Shown piece by piece: positions 56,875 through 64,000 of a stretch of 64,000 nucleotides of DNA (the first letter of the stretch is position 1; every line of letters starts with the position of its first letter). The DNA comes from Palsa-504 sp963834685. Its GTDB lineage: Bacteria > Actinomycetota > Actinomycetes > Streptosporangiales > Streptosporangiaceae. The stretch lies in contig CAWICW010000013.1 in the NCBI GenBank assembly GCA_963834685.1, positions 62,001-126,000 on the forward strand, read 5' to 3'. The translations under genes were made by a program, and so were the position numbers. The notes below the pieces were generated by a model, which saw nothing but the letters and a program-made list of their open reading frames with translations, made no database searches and was not told where the DNA came from.

Positions 56875-57269
56875 TATCAGCTCCCCATATTGTTCGAAGA
56901 CGAGATCGGACGCAAGTGCCGGCACAGCCCGAACCCGATCACTATACGAGTTGCGACAAGACGGCCCTGATACGTCACGAGGCCGCGTCTTCACCCACAA
57001 GCCGTAAAGAGTAACGCCTTGGGAATTCCGCCTAACGCTTCGTTCCAGGAAACCCGCGGCCGGTGCCCGTGACCGGGACGCCACGCGGGAAGTCGAACTC
57101 CGCCGGATCGTCGCGCAACTGGGCTGCCATGTCGCGAGCAGTCTGGGCACCGCCCCTTCGCTGCCGAGAAAAGGCCCGTGCCGTATCACGGCTACCCATT
57201 CGGCGCTCTCGTAGACGAGCTCCCTGTAGAGCGAATCAAGCAACCAGCGAGGTGAACGGTGAAGGTCGC
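56875..57269. other. Divergent intergenic region between epimerase and gmhB
   Basis: The 395 bp contain short open frames on both strands, none with recognisable homology. A stretch near 57130-57243 on the minus strand (LYRELVYESAEWVAVIRHGP) looks protein-like and could be a decayed gene. The region must hold promoters for both directions. I see no repeat or RNA gene. Confidence 0.4.
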
Positions 57270-57849
57270 ATGACCGATCGCGGCCCTAAGGCACGGAACA
57301 CGCGATTGCGGCCCGGGATCCTTCTCGATCGTGACGGCACGATCATCGTCGACCACGGGTACGTGGGCTCCGTTGATCGCGTCGAATTCATCGACGGGGC
57401 GGCGGGAGCGATCGCCAGCTTCAACCGGGCAGGTATCCCGGTTGCCCTGGTCACGAACCAGGCTGGCGTTGCGCGCGGGCTGTACGGGATCGACGATGTC
57501 GCCTTGGTACACAAGTACATCGCGGAGCATCTGGCCGAGCACGGGGCCCAGATCGACCTGTTTCTGTTCTCTCCTTATCATCCTGACGGCGTGGTAGAGG
57601 CGTATACCCGCGCGAGCGAATGCCGGAAGCCCGGGCCGGGCATGGCGACGGCGGCAGCGAGCGCCCTCGGCCTCGATCTCGACACCTCGTGGGTTGTAGG
57701 TGACCGGCCCGAGGACCTGGGTCTTGCGGAGGCGATCGGCGCTTCCGCGGTCTACTTGGGTACCGACGGCTGCGAACGCGCCGCGGGTGTATCCGTTCCC
57801 CAGCCTAGCTGCCGCCGCCCCCTTCCTGCTGGAGCGCATCACGGTATGA
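57270..57849 (+). pseudogene. gmhB: Heptose-1,7-bisphosphate 7-phosphatase GmhB, frameshifted near its 3' end
   Basis: From ATG 57270 the HAD-IIIA phosphatase has LLDRDGTIIVDHGYV (DxDGT nucleophile), VTNQAGVARGLY, CRKPGPGMATAAA and WVVGDRPEDLGLAEA. After CERAAG (about 57785) the frame is lost. The true ending VYPFPSLAAAAPFLLERITV stops at 57849, overlapping gmhA by ATGA. It would remove the 7-phosphate from D-glycero-D-manno-heptose 1,7-bisphosphate. One indel restores it, and all catalytic motifs precede the shift. Confidence 0.82.
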
Positions 57850-58521
57850 GTACTGTTCATGATCTCCCGAATCTGGCGCCACCGGCTGGCGACACCTCGC
57901 TCAAGTTCCCGGCCGCGTCCTACGCCAGCGCCGCGACGTACTTCAGCGCCTACGCGGAAGAGACTCGCCCGCGCGGCGTCGTCGGTCGAAACCGCCGCGG
58001 TCGCCCGGGCGGCAGCGATCCTGCTAGACGCCTATACGCGCGGTGCCACGGTGTTCTCCTGCGGCAACGGCGGATCGGCGTCGATCGCCAACCACCTGCA
58101 GTGCGATCACACCAAGAACGTCGGCAAGTCGACCGACCTACGTCCCCGGGTTATGAGTCTGAGCGTGAACGTCGAGGTGCTCACCGCGATCGCTAACGAC
58201 CACGCCTATGAGGACGTCTTCACGCACCAGCTGCGATCCCAGTCGCGCCCCGGCGACGTGCTTGTCGCCGTGTCCTCGTCGGGCCGGTCGGCCAATATCG
58301 TGACCGCGCTGAGCTGGGCACGCGACCACGGCCTGCGCACGATCGCGCTGACCGGATTCGACGGCGGCGAGGCCAGGACCATCGCCGATGTGTCTATTCA
58401 CGTCAACGGCACGAACTACGGCGTGATCGAGGACCTGCACCAGGCGATCATGCACGCCCTGGCCCAGTACATCCGGCAGTCGCGAATGACACCGGCCGCG
58501 ATCTCCTCGAGTGTGTTCTGA
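57846..58521 (+). pseudogene. gmhA: Sedoheptulose-7-phosphate isomerase GmhA, frameshifted near 57960
   Basis: The start, ATG 57846, gives KFPAASYASAATYFSAYAEE. One extra base near 57960 then moves the rest (LARAASSVETAAVARAAAIL) into the next frame. The SIS domain follows: VFSCGNGGSASIANHLQCD, NDHAYEDVFTHQL, VAVSSSGRSANIVTALSWA and the zinc histidine region LHQAIMHALAQYI. GmhA makes D-glycero-D-manno-heptose 7-phosphate, the first step of the heptose pathway encoded here. The frame error lies before the catalytic part. Confidence 0.85.
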
Positions 58522-58524
58522 GCC

Positions 58525-59738
58525 ATGACGGCCAGTACCGATGTGACACGAAAGCAGGACCGACCGATGCCTTCAGGCCGACAGCGACGTATGCGCGTGG
58601 CCATCAACCTCTTGCCTGAGAATCCGGACAGCCCCTCGGGCGCCCACTGGTTCTGGACGCGGATGATCCCCGAGATGGCCAGGCGGCTGGACCCCGGCGA
58701 GGAGCTGTACTTGCTGGTGAGCCCGAAGTCGCGGCACTTTTACCAGGGTTACGGGCCGGACGTTCACTACATCACCTATCCGTGGTCGAACGAACGGCGC
58801 AACGCGCGCACCCTGAGCGAGCACCTCTACTCGCCCCTGCGCCTGCCGCTCAGCCGCATCAACGTCTTCAACACCCTGATGGCGCCCCTGGTGAACATCC
58901 CCTGGTCGCTGGTCATCCACATGAAGACGATGCATGCTTTCACCGCGCCCGACTCCGATCAGCCGGCGCTGGCTCGGCGCCTACCGCCGGATGAACTACC
59001 CGCGCTCGGCGCGGGTCGCGGACGCGATCATCATCAACTCCGAGAGCCTGCGCTCGGAGGTCCAGCGGTACCTGAAGGTGGACGACCGCAAGCTGAAGCT
59101 GATCTACGAAGCCGTCGACCACGACTTGTTCGCACCGGGTGACGCCGATGCCGCACGGGCGCAGGTCGCCCCCATGGCGTCACCAAGCCCTTCGTGCTCT
59201 TTGTGTCCTCGCTCTGGCAGTACAAGAACTGCGACGGGCTGTTGCGGGCCTGGGCACTGGCCCGTCATGAGCTGGGGAATCGCCAGCTGGCCATCGTCGG
59301 TGCCGGACGGGACGAGAAGTACCTGGCCTCGCTGCACTCGCTCGCGGGTGAGCTCGGCATCTCCGAGAACGTCGTCTTCGTGGGCGGGATCCCGCTCGAG
59401 CAGACCGTGGACTTCTACCGGGCCGCGGACGTGTTCGTCTATCCGTCGTTCAACGAGACCTTCGGACTGCCCATCCTGGAGGCCATGGCGTGCGGCTGCC
59501 CGGTCGTGACCTCAGACACCAGCGCCATGCCGGAGACCGCCGGACGGGCCGCGGTGCTAGCCGACCCGAAGGATCCGGCCTCGATCGCCAGGGCCATCGT
59601 CGAGGCGGCGGGCCCGGACCGGGACCGGCTACGTGACCTGGGGCTGGCGCCGGGCCCGGCCAGTTCACCTGGGGTGCGACAGCCGCGGCCACGCTGGACG
59701 TGTACCGCGAGGCCGCCGAGCGGCGGAGGAAGACATGA
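58525..59738 (+). pseudogene. GT4-like glycosyltransferase, about three frameshifts
   Basis: Segments in three frames add up to one glycosyltransferase of about 400 residues: MRVAINLLPENPDSPSGAHW (start near 58525-58591), SRRWLGAYRRMNYPRSARVA, then the donor-binding half FVLFVSSLWQYKNCDGLLRA, FVYPSFNETFGLPILEAMAC and GCPVVTSDTSAMPETAG (the GT4 E-x7-E region), and the end LDVYREAAERRR. Shifts lie near 58956, 59170 and 59655. Nucleotide-sugar specificity cannot be read; GDP-heptose is a guess from the neighbours. The stop overlaps the epimerase ATG by 4 nt. Confidence 0.75.
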
Positions 59739-60850
59739 GGATCCTTGTCACCGGCGGCGCGGGATTCATCGGATCCCACACCTGCGACCGGCTGCTCGCG
59801 CTCGGGCACGAGGTGGTGATCCTCGACGCGCTCACGTCCGCCGGTGCACCGGGACGGCAAGCCCGCTGTACCTGAGTCCGGGCGCCGAGTTCTACCAGGG
59901 CGACACCCGTAACCGGGATCTGCTGGTGAACCTGCTCCGGCGCGTCGATGCGGTCTACCACTTCGCCGCCTACCAGGACTACCTGCCGGACTTCTCCCGG
60001 TTCTCGGACGTGAACGTGGTCTCGACCGCCCTGATCTACGAGATCATCGTGGCTGAGCGCCTAGATCATGGCCCGGGTGGTGGTGGCGTCGTCGCAGTCG
60101 GCGATGGGCGAAGGGCTCTACCGGTGCCCTGCCGACGGAGAACAGCTACCAGGAATGCGTCCGGAAAGCGCGCTGGCAGCGAGTCAATGGGACATCCCCT
60201 GCCCGGTGTGCGGCGGCCCGCTGGAGATGCTGGCCACACCCGAGCGGGTCGCCAACCCTCAGAACGCGTACGGCATGTCGAAGCTCGGCGAGGAGATGGT
60301 GGCCATCAACCTCGGCCGCCGCTACGGCATCCCTACCGTGGCCCTCCGCTACAGCATTGTGCAGGGACCCCGGCAGTCGGTTTACAACGCCTACTCCGGT
60401 GCCTGCCGTATCTTCTGCCTGAGTTACCTCCAGAGCCAGCCGCCGACTCTCTACGAGGACGGCGGAGCCATCCGCGACTATGTGAACGTCGACGACGTGG
60501 TAGACGCCAACGTTCTCGTACTAGAGGATGACCGCGCCGCCGGGCGGGTGTTCAACGTCGGCGGTGGCACTGCGGTGACCACCGCTGAGTTCGCGGACAT
60601 AGTCCGGCGCCAGTACGGCTCCGATCGGCGCGCCCTGGTGACCGGCGAGTACCGGTTCGGCGACACCCGCCACATCCTTTCTGATATCGATGCGTTGCGG
60701 CAGCTGGGCTGGGATCCGAAGCGCAGCCCGGCCGAGTCGGTGGCCGCCTACGCCGACTGGCTGGGCGGGCTGGAGGGCCTAGACGGCGTGCTAGCCGAGG
60801 CGAACGCACGGATGCGTGTGCTCGGGGTGGTGCGGAAGGCGGGGACGTGA
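59735..60850 (+). pseudogene. NAD-dependent epimerase/dehydratase with zinc-binding insert, frameshifted
   Basis: The start MRILVTGGAGFIGSHTCDRL is a perfect Rossmann motif. After about 59850 and again near 60065 the frame shifts; the middle reads YLSPGAEFYQGDTRNRDLLV and VYHFAAYQDYLPDFSRFSDV. From 60068 the last part holds SSQSAMGEGLYRCPADGEQ with a CPVCGG insert, the catalytic YGMSK, and IRDYVNVDDVVDANVLVLED. It belongs to the extended reductases that epimerise or dehydrate nucleotide sugars and would give a second sugar for the polymer. It overlaps hddC by 4 nt. Confidence 0.78.
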
Positions 60851-61548
60851 AAGCCTTCCTGCTGTCCGCAGGGCTCGGTACCCGCATGCGGCCCCTTACC
60901 GACACCACTCCGAAGTGCATGCTGGAGATAGACGGCTGGCCTCTGCTGGACATCTGGCTCGACGCATTCGACGACGCGGGCGTCAACGAGGTACTTATCA
61001 ATCTCCACCATCTGCCGGGCGTCGTGAGTCGTCACCTCGCCGCGCGTACGAGGCTGCCCGTGGTACACACCGTCTTCGAGCCGGAACTGCTGGGCAGCGC
61101 GGGCACGCTGGCCGCCAACCGGGAATGGGTGGCAGGGGAAGAATTCTTCCTGGCCTGCTACGCCGACAACCTCACAGACTTCCGCCTGCAGACGCTCATC
61201 GACGCGCATCGGCTACATGACACAATTGCGACGCTGACGGTGTTTCACTCGGAGAACCCGTCTGCCGGGGGCGTTATGGAGCTCGATCGGACCGGCCGGG
61301 TCACCGGTTTCACGGAAAAGCCGGCCGAGCCTGTCTCCGACCTGGTCAACGCCGGGATGTACGCCTTCCGTCCGGACGTGCTCGACGAGATCAACCCGAA
61401 TCCACCGTGTGACATTGGGTATGACCTGCTGCCACGCCTGGTGGGCCGGGCGCGGGCCGTGCCGGTAGAGGGATACTTCCGGGACATCGGCACCCCCGAT
61501 GCATACCGGCGAGCAAGAAAGGAGTGGCCCGTCAGGGCAGCACCATGA
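60847..61548 (+). CDS. hddC: Nucleotidyltransferase, HddC-like (heptose-1-phosphate guanylyltransferase)
   Basis: The protein has 233 residues from GTG 60847. The signature AFLLSAGLGTRMRPLTDTTP with CMLEIDGWPLLDIW is that of sugar-1-phosphate nucleotidyltransferases; FFLACYADNLTDF holds the metal-binding aspartate and TGFTEKP the sugar-binding part. Placement between gmhAB and a heptose kinase, and similarity in size to HddC, suggest it makes GDP-D-glycero-alpha-D-manno-heptose. A mannose- or glucose-1-phosphate role is the alternative. No frameshift. Confidence 0.78.
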   Translation: MKAFLLSAGLGTRMRPLTDTTPKCMLEIDGWPLLDIWLDAFDDAGVNEVLINLHHLPGVVSRHLAARTRLPVVHTVFEPELLGSAGTLAANREWVAGEEFFLACYADNLTDFRLQTLIDAHRLHDTIATLTVFHSENPSAGGVMELDRTGRVTGFTEKPAEPVSDLVNAGMYAFRPDVLDEINPNPPCDIGYDLLPRLVGRARAVPVEGYFRDIGTPDAYRRARKEWPVRAAP

Positions 61549-62537
61549 TCATTACCCAGACACCTTTGCGTATCGGTCTGCTCGGCGGCGGGACCGACCT
61601 GCCAGGCTACTACCGGGAACATGGCGGCCGAGTGCTTAACTGCGCGATCGACAAGTACGTCTATGTGATCGTGAAGCAGCGCTTCGACAACGACATCTAC
61701 GTCAACTATTCGAAGAAAGAAATTGTCTCGCGCGTCGATGACCTGGAGCACGAGCTCGTCCGGGAAGCCATGCGGATGACTGGCGTGACGAATGGCGTAG
61801 AGATCACCACCCTGGCTGACATCCCGTCGGCGGGTGGCTCGGGCCTGGGATCGTCGTCCGCCGTGACCGTCGGCCTGCTGCACGCGTTGTTCGCATACCA
61901 AGGACGGCAGGTGTCGGCCGAGGAGCTTGCCGATCAGGCGTGCAGGATCGAGATCGAATACTGCGGAAAGCCCATCGGCAAGCAAGATCAGTACATCACA
62001 GCGTTCGGCGGGATCCGCGACATCCACTTCGGCCCCGGTGAAGAAGTGATTCCTGAGAAGGTAGAGCTTCCTGCTGCTGACCGCCGGGCGCTACAAGAGC
62101 AGATCATGCTTTTCTACACTGGGATCACCCGAAGCGCAAACCCGATCCTCGCCGAGCAGAATGCGAACGTCGAATCCACCCGCACTCAGCTTGACCTTTT
62201 GCGTGACCTCGCAAGCTTCGCCGCCGAGCGGCTGCGAGGCGGCGATGTAGATGCGATTGGTCCGGCGGTCCGTGAAAGCTGGGAGGCCAAGCGAAAGCTG
62301 GCCTCGGGAGTGTCCAATGGACAGATTGACAAAGCCGTGGCCGATGCGCTGGACGCGGGCGCATACGGAGCCAAGCTGACCGGCGCCGGCGGCGGTGGCT
62401 TCCTGCTTGTTATCTGTCCCATAGAGCGGCAGCGTTCTGTGAGGGAGAGCCTGGCCAGGATGCAGGAGCTTCCGGTGAAGCTGGACAACCTCGGTTCGCG
62501 CGTCGTGCTCAACGTTCTGCGAGACATCTGGGGCTGA
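61545..62537 (+). CDS. hddA: GHMP kinase, HddA-like D-glycero-D-manno-heptose 7-phosphate kinase
   Basis: The protein has 330 residues from ATG 61545; a GTG at 61524 is in frame but its ribosome site overlaps it. The protein opens IITQTPLRIGLLGGGTDLPG, has the ATP-binding IPSAGGSGLGSSSAVTVGLL and the C-terminal GAYGAKLTGAGGGGFLLV. These match the heptose/fucose kinase branch of the GHMP family. It phosphorylates heptose 7-phosphate at C1, the step between GmhA and GmhB. The hddC stop overlaps its start by 4 nt. Confidence 0.85.
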   Translation: MIITQTPLRIGLLGGGTDLPGYYREHGGRVLNCAIDKYVYVIVKQRFDNDIYVNYSKKEIVSRVDDLEHELVREAMRMTGVTNGVEITTLADIPSAGGSGLGSSSAVTVGLLHALFAYQGRQVSAEELADQACRIEIEYCGKPIGKQDQYITAFGGIRDIHFGPGEEVIPEKVELPAADRRALQEQIMLFYTGITRSANPILAEQNANVESTRTQLDLLRDLASFAAERLRGGDVDAIGPAVRESWEAKRKLASGVSNGQIDKAVADALDAGAYGAKLTGAGGGGFLLVICPIERQRSVRESLARMQELPVKLDNLGSRVVLNVLRDIWG

Positions 62538-62696
62538 GTTGCTTTTAGGGGTGGGCGCGGGCCCTCTACAGGCCAGACAGGCTCGCCAGCGTCTCGGCGT
62601 CGAGGGTTATGTGCACCGGCATACCGCAAGGATCCCGTCCGGGCAGGCAAGCGGCGTACCCGGGTGGGTGTAGCAGGTGGGTACCTCCGGACGCGA

Positions 62697-63926
62697 TCAC
62701 CGAGCTTGCCATGCATTCCCGGCACGCTGAGACGCGATAAGCAGCGAAGCAGCCAAGGTGAGGTGCAGGAGATAGGTTGAGACATCCGTGAAAGCGTCCT
62801 CGGTAAATGAGGCCAACAGGCAGTATGTCACGATGAACAAAATGAGCGCGCGCCGTACGCCAGGCGGCTGGAAGAAGGCGGCCACAAACAACCACACCAG
62901 AATCGTGGCGCAGATAACCACCCCGAAAAGCCCTTCCTGCATGTAGGAGGCGAGCCAGTTACTGTCGATGGGAAGACCATTGACCCCTGCGTTAGACAAT
63001 CCGAATCCGAAGATCTCCTGGAATCTGGTGCGCGGCGTGTTGAGCACGAGTGTCCAGAAGTTCGTCCGGCCAGTCAAGTGTTCCAACCCTTGAGCGTTCT
63101 GGCCGCGCGCCAGCCAGGTAGTCACAATTCCGGCCGCCGTGATTACCCCGATCGACACCGCAGCCGCGCCAGCCGCAAAGAATTTTCGCACCCGCGCGTT
63201 GATAGTGAAAAGGCTTAGGCCAGCAACCAGTATGCCCGCTACCAAGCCCACTAGCGCGGTCCTTGTGTGCGTGAGAAGAAGGGTAGCTACGGCCAAGGTA
63301 ACGCCAGCCAAGGCGACACGCCCACTCAGCAGCCGGGCGAGCCAGAGCACGACCGTCAGCCCAGTCGCGACCGCCGCATATTGGGCAACCTGCGTAGCCC
63401 CCATAGGCCATATCACGCCGGAGAGTCTGCCTTGGGGGAGGGCGCGACCCGGGGCGATGAGAAGGCCAAGCATCACCGAGCCGAGTGCTACGTAGAGGCA
63501 GCGAAGGTGATACCGAAGGAGCAGCATGTCGTGCCGACCCCACCACGGAGTCAACAGCCAGAGCGCGGCCACGAATTCGGCGAGCCGGAAAGTACGGAAC
63601 AAGGTACCGAGATGCGGTCCTGCCGCGCAGGTGATCACTGTGTCCAGGACGAGCAGGCATATAAGGCAGAGGAAGACGTTCGGACGCACCCTGACTTTGG
63701 GGTTCACGGTAAGTGCCACTGCGAGCGCCAGCGGTAGGGCACCCTGCGCGAGCCCCTTGCCGACGTGGGACGGGAGGTGCAGGAGTGACCCGGGGACGTA
63801 GGTCAAGGTATTGAAGAACAGAAGCGCCCACACGGCACCGACTCTGCGCCGGACCGAGCGAGCCGATGCCACGGCCGAGTCCTGGAACGCTACGCCCGGA
63901 GGGCGCCGGAGCGCGACGACCGACAT
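62697..63926 (-). CDS. O-antigen ligase/polymerase family membrane protein (Wzy-like)
   Basis: The 409-residue protein has about eleven hydrophobic helices and one larger external loop near residues 275-320 (HLTGRTNFWTLVLNTPRTRF then IFGFGLSNAGVNGL). The TGRTxxW pattern is typical of Wzy/WaaL-like proteins. It would join lipid-linked repeat units delivered by the flippase. It is convergent with the heptose kinase gene, with 160 bp between them. The final 74 bp of the window is its upstream region and holds no other gene. Confidence 0.8.
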   Translation of the reverse strand: MSVVALRRPPGVAFQDSAVASARSVRRRVGAVWALLFFNTLTYVPGSLLHLPSHVGKGLAQGALPLALAVALTVNPKVRVRPNVFLCLICLLVLDTVITCAAGPHLGTLFRTFRLAEFVAALWLLTPWWGRHDMLLLRYHLRCLYVALGSVMLGLLIAPGRALPQGRLSGVIWPMGATQVAQYAAVATGLTVVLWLARLLSGRVALAGVTLAVATLLLTHTRTALVGLVAGILVAGLSLFTINARVRKFFAAGAAAVSIGVITAAGIVTTWLARGQNAQGLEHLTGRTNFWTLVLNTPRTRFQEIFGFGLSNAGVNGLPIDSNWLASYMQEGLFGVVICATILVWLFVAAFFQPPGVRRALILFIVTYCLLASFTEDAFTDVSTYLLHLTLAASLLIASQRAGNAWQAR

Positions 63927-64000
63927 CAGCTTTACGACCCTCGGAGTGGCATGGTCGGTACGGCCCTCACCGTGCCGACACGGTCAGGGTCGGTCACGAC

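Overview
The window is high-GC, densely packed DNA from an actinomycete. The marker genes are rex-hemA-hemC-cobA/hemD-hemB-hemL, ribosomal protein bS22, BldC and a BldC-like helix-turn-helix protein, and frequent GTG starts with 1-4 nt overlaps. Gene order resembles Streptomyces and Streptosporangiales relatives; I cannot name the species.

Layout. (1) 0-4.4 kb: a sulfide/persulfide set. It holds a truncated sulfide:quinone oxidoreductase start, a class V PLP enzyme, a truncated rhodanese, a persulfide dioxygenase-rhodanese fusion and a DsrE protein. Two CsoR/CstR-like operator palindromes sit beside it. (2) 4.5-12.9 kb: housekeeping genes (nitrobindin, Fur-family regulator, YgfZ, proline dehydrogenase, ProC, AcuC-type deacetylase, HTH protein, bS22, an ABM-domain protein with tandem peptide repeats, a glutaredoxin). 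(3) 12.95-25.1 kb: Rex with its own operator, the heme operon and system II cytochrome c biogenesis genes (TlpA-ResB-CcsB, no CcdA seen). (4) 25-41 kb: a lethal-factor-like metallopeptidase, a PQQ-type beta-propeller, BldC, a frameshifted threonine dehydratase, an accessory patch (VapBC, PadR plus a PAP2 membrane protein) bordered by decayed copies of its neighbours, a CysC fusion, Mfd, a SurA-like lipoprotein and MazG. (5) 41-64 kb: a surface polysaccharide locus. It holds an initiating sugar transferase, a sigma factor, two sugar C-methyltransferase-like proteins, a cytidylyltransferase-like protein, a PIG-L deacetylase, a flippase, epimerases, a glycosyltransferase, an O-antigen polymerase/ligase-like protein and a full GDP-D-glycero-D-manno-heptose set (GmhA, GmhB, HddC, HddA). 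A nested transposon block (49.28-54.29 kb) splits it.

One caution applies throughout. About a dozen otherwise well-conserved genes carry single-base frameshifts (hemA, threonine dehydratase, SurA-like lipoprotein, mazG, sugar transferase, sigma factor, IS630 and IS4 transposases, two epimerases, gmhB, gmhA, glycosyltransferase). They concentrate between 39.6 and 60.1 kb. Indels left in an unpolished assembly explain this pattern more easily than a dozen independent pseudogenes, but sequence alone cannot settle it. By contrast, the sqr and rhodanese truncations, the paralogue remnants at 30.2 and 31.1 kb and the IS insertion are real rearrangements.
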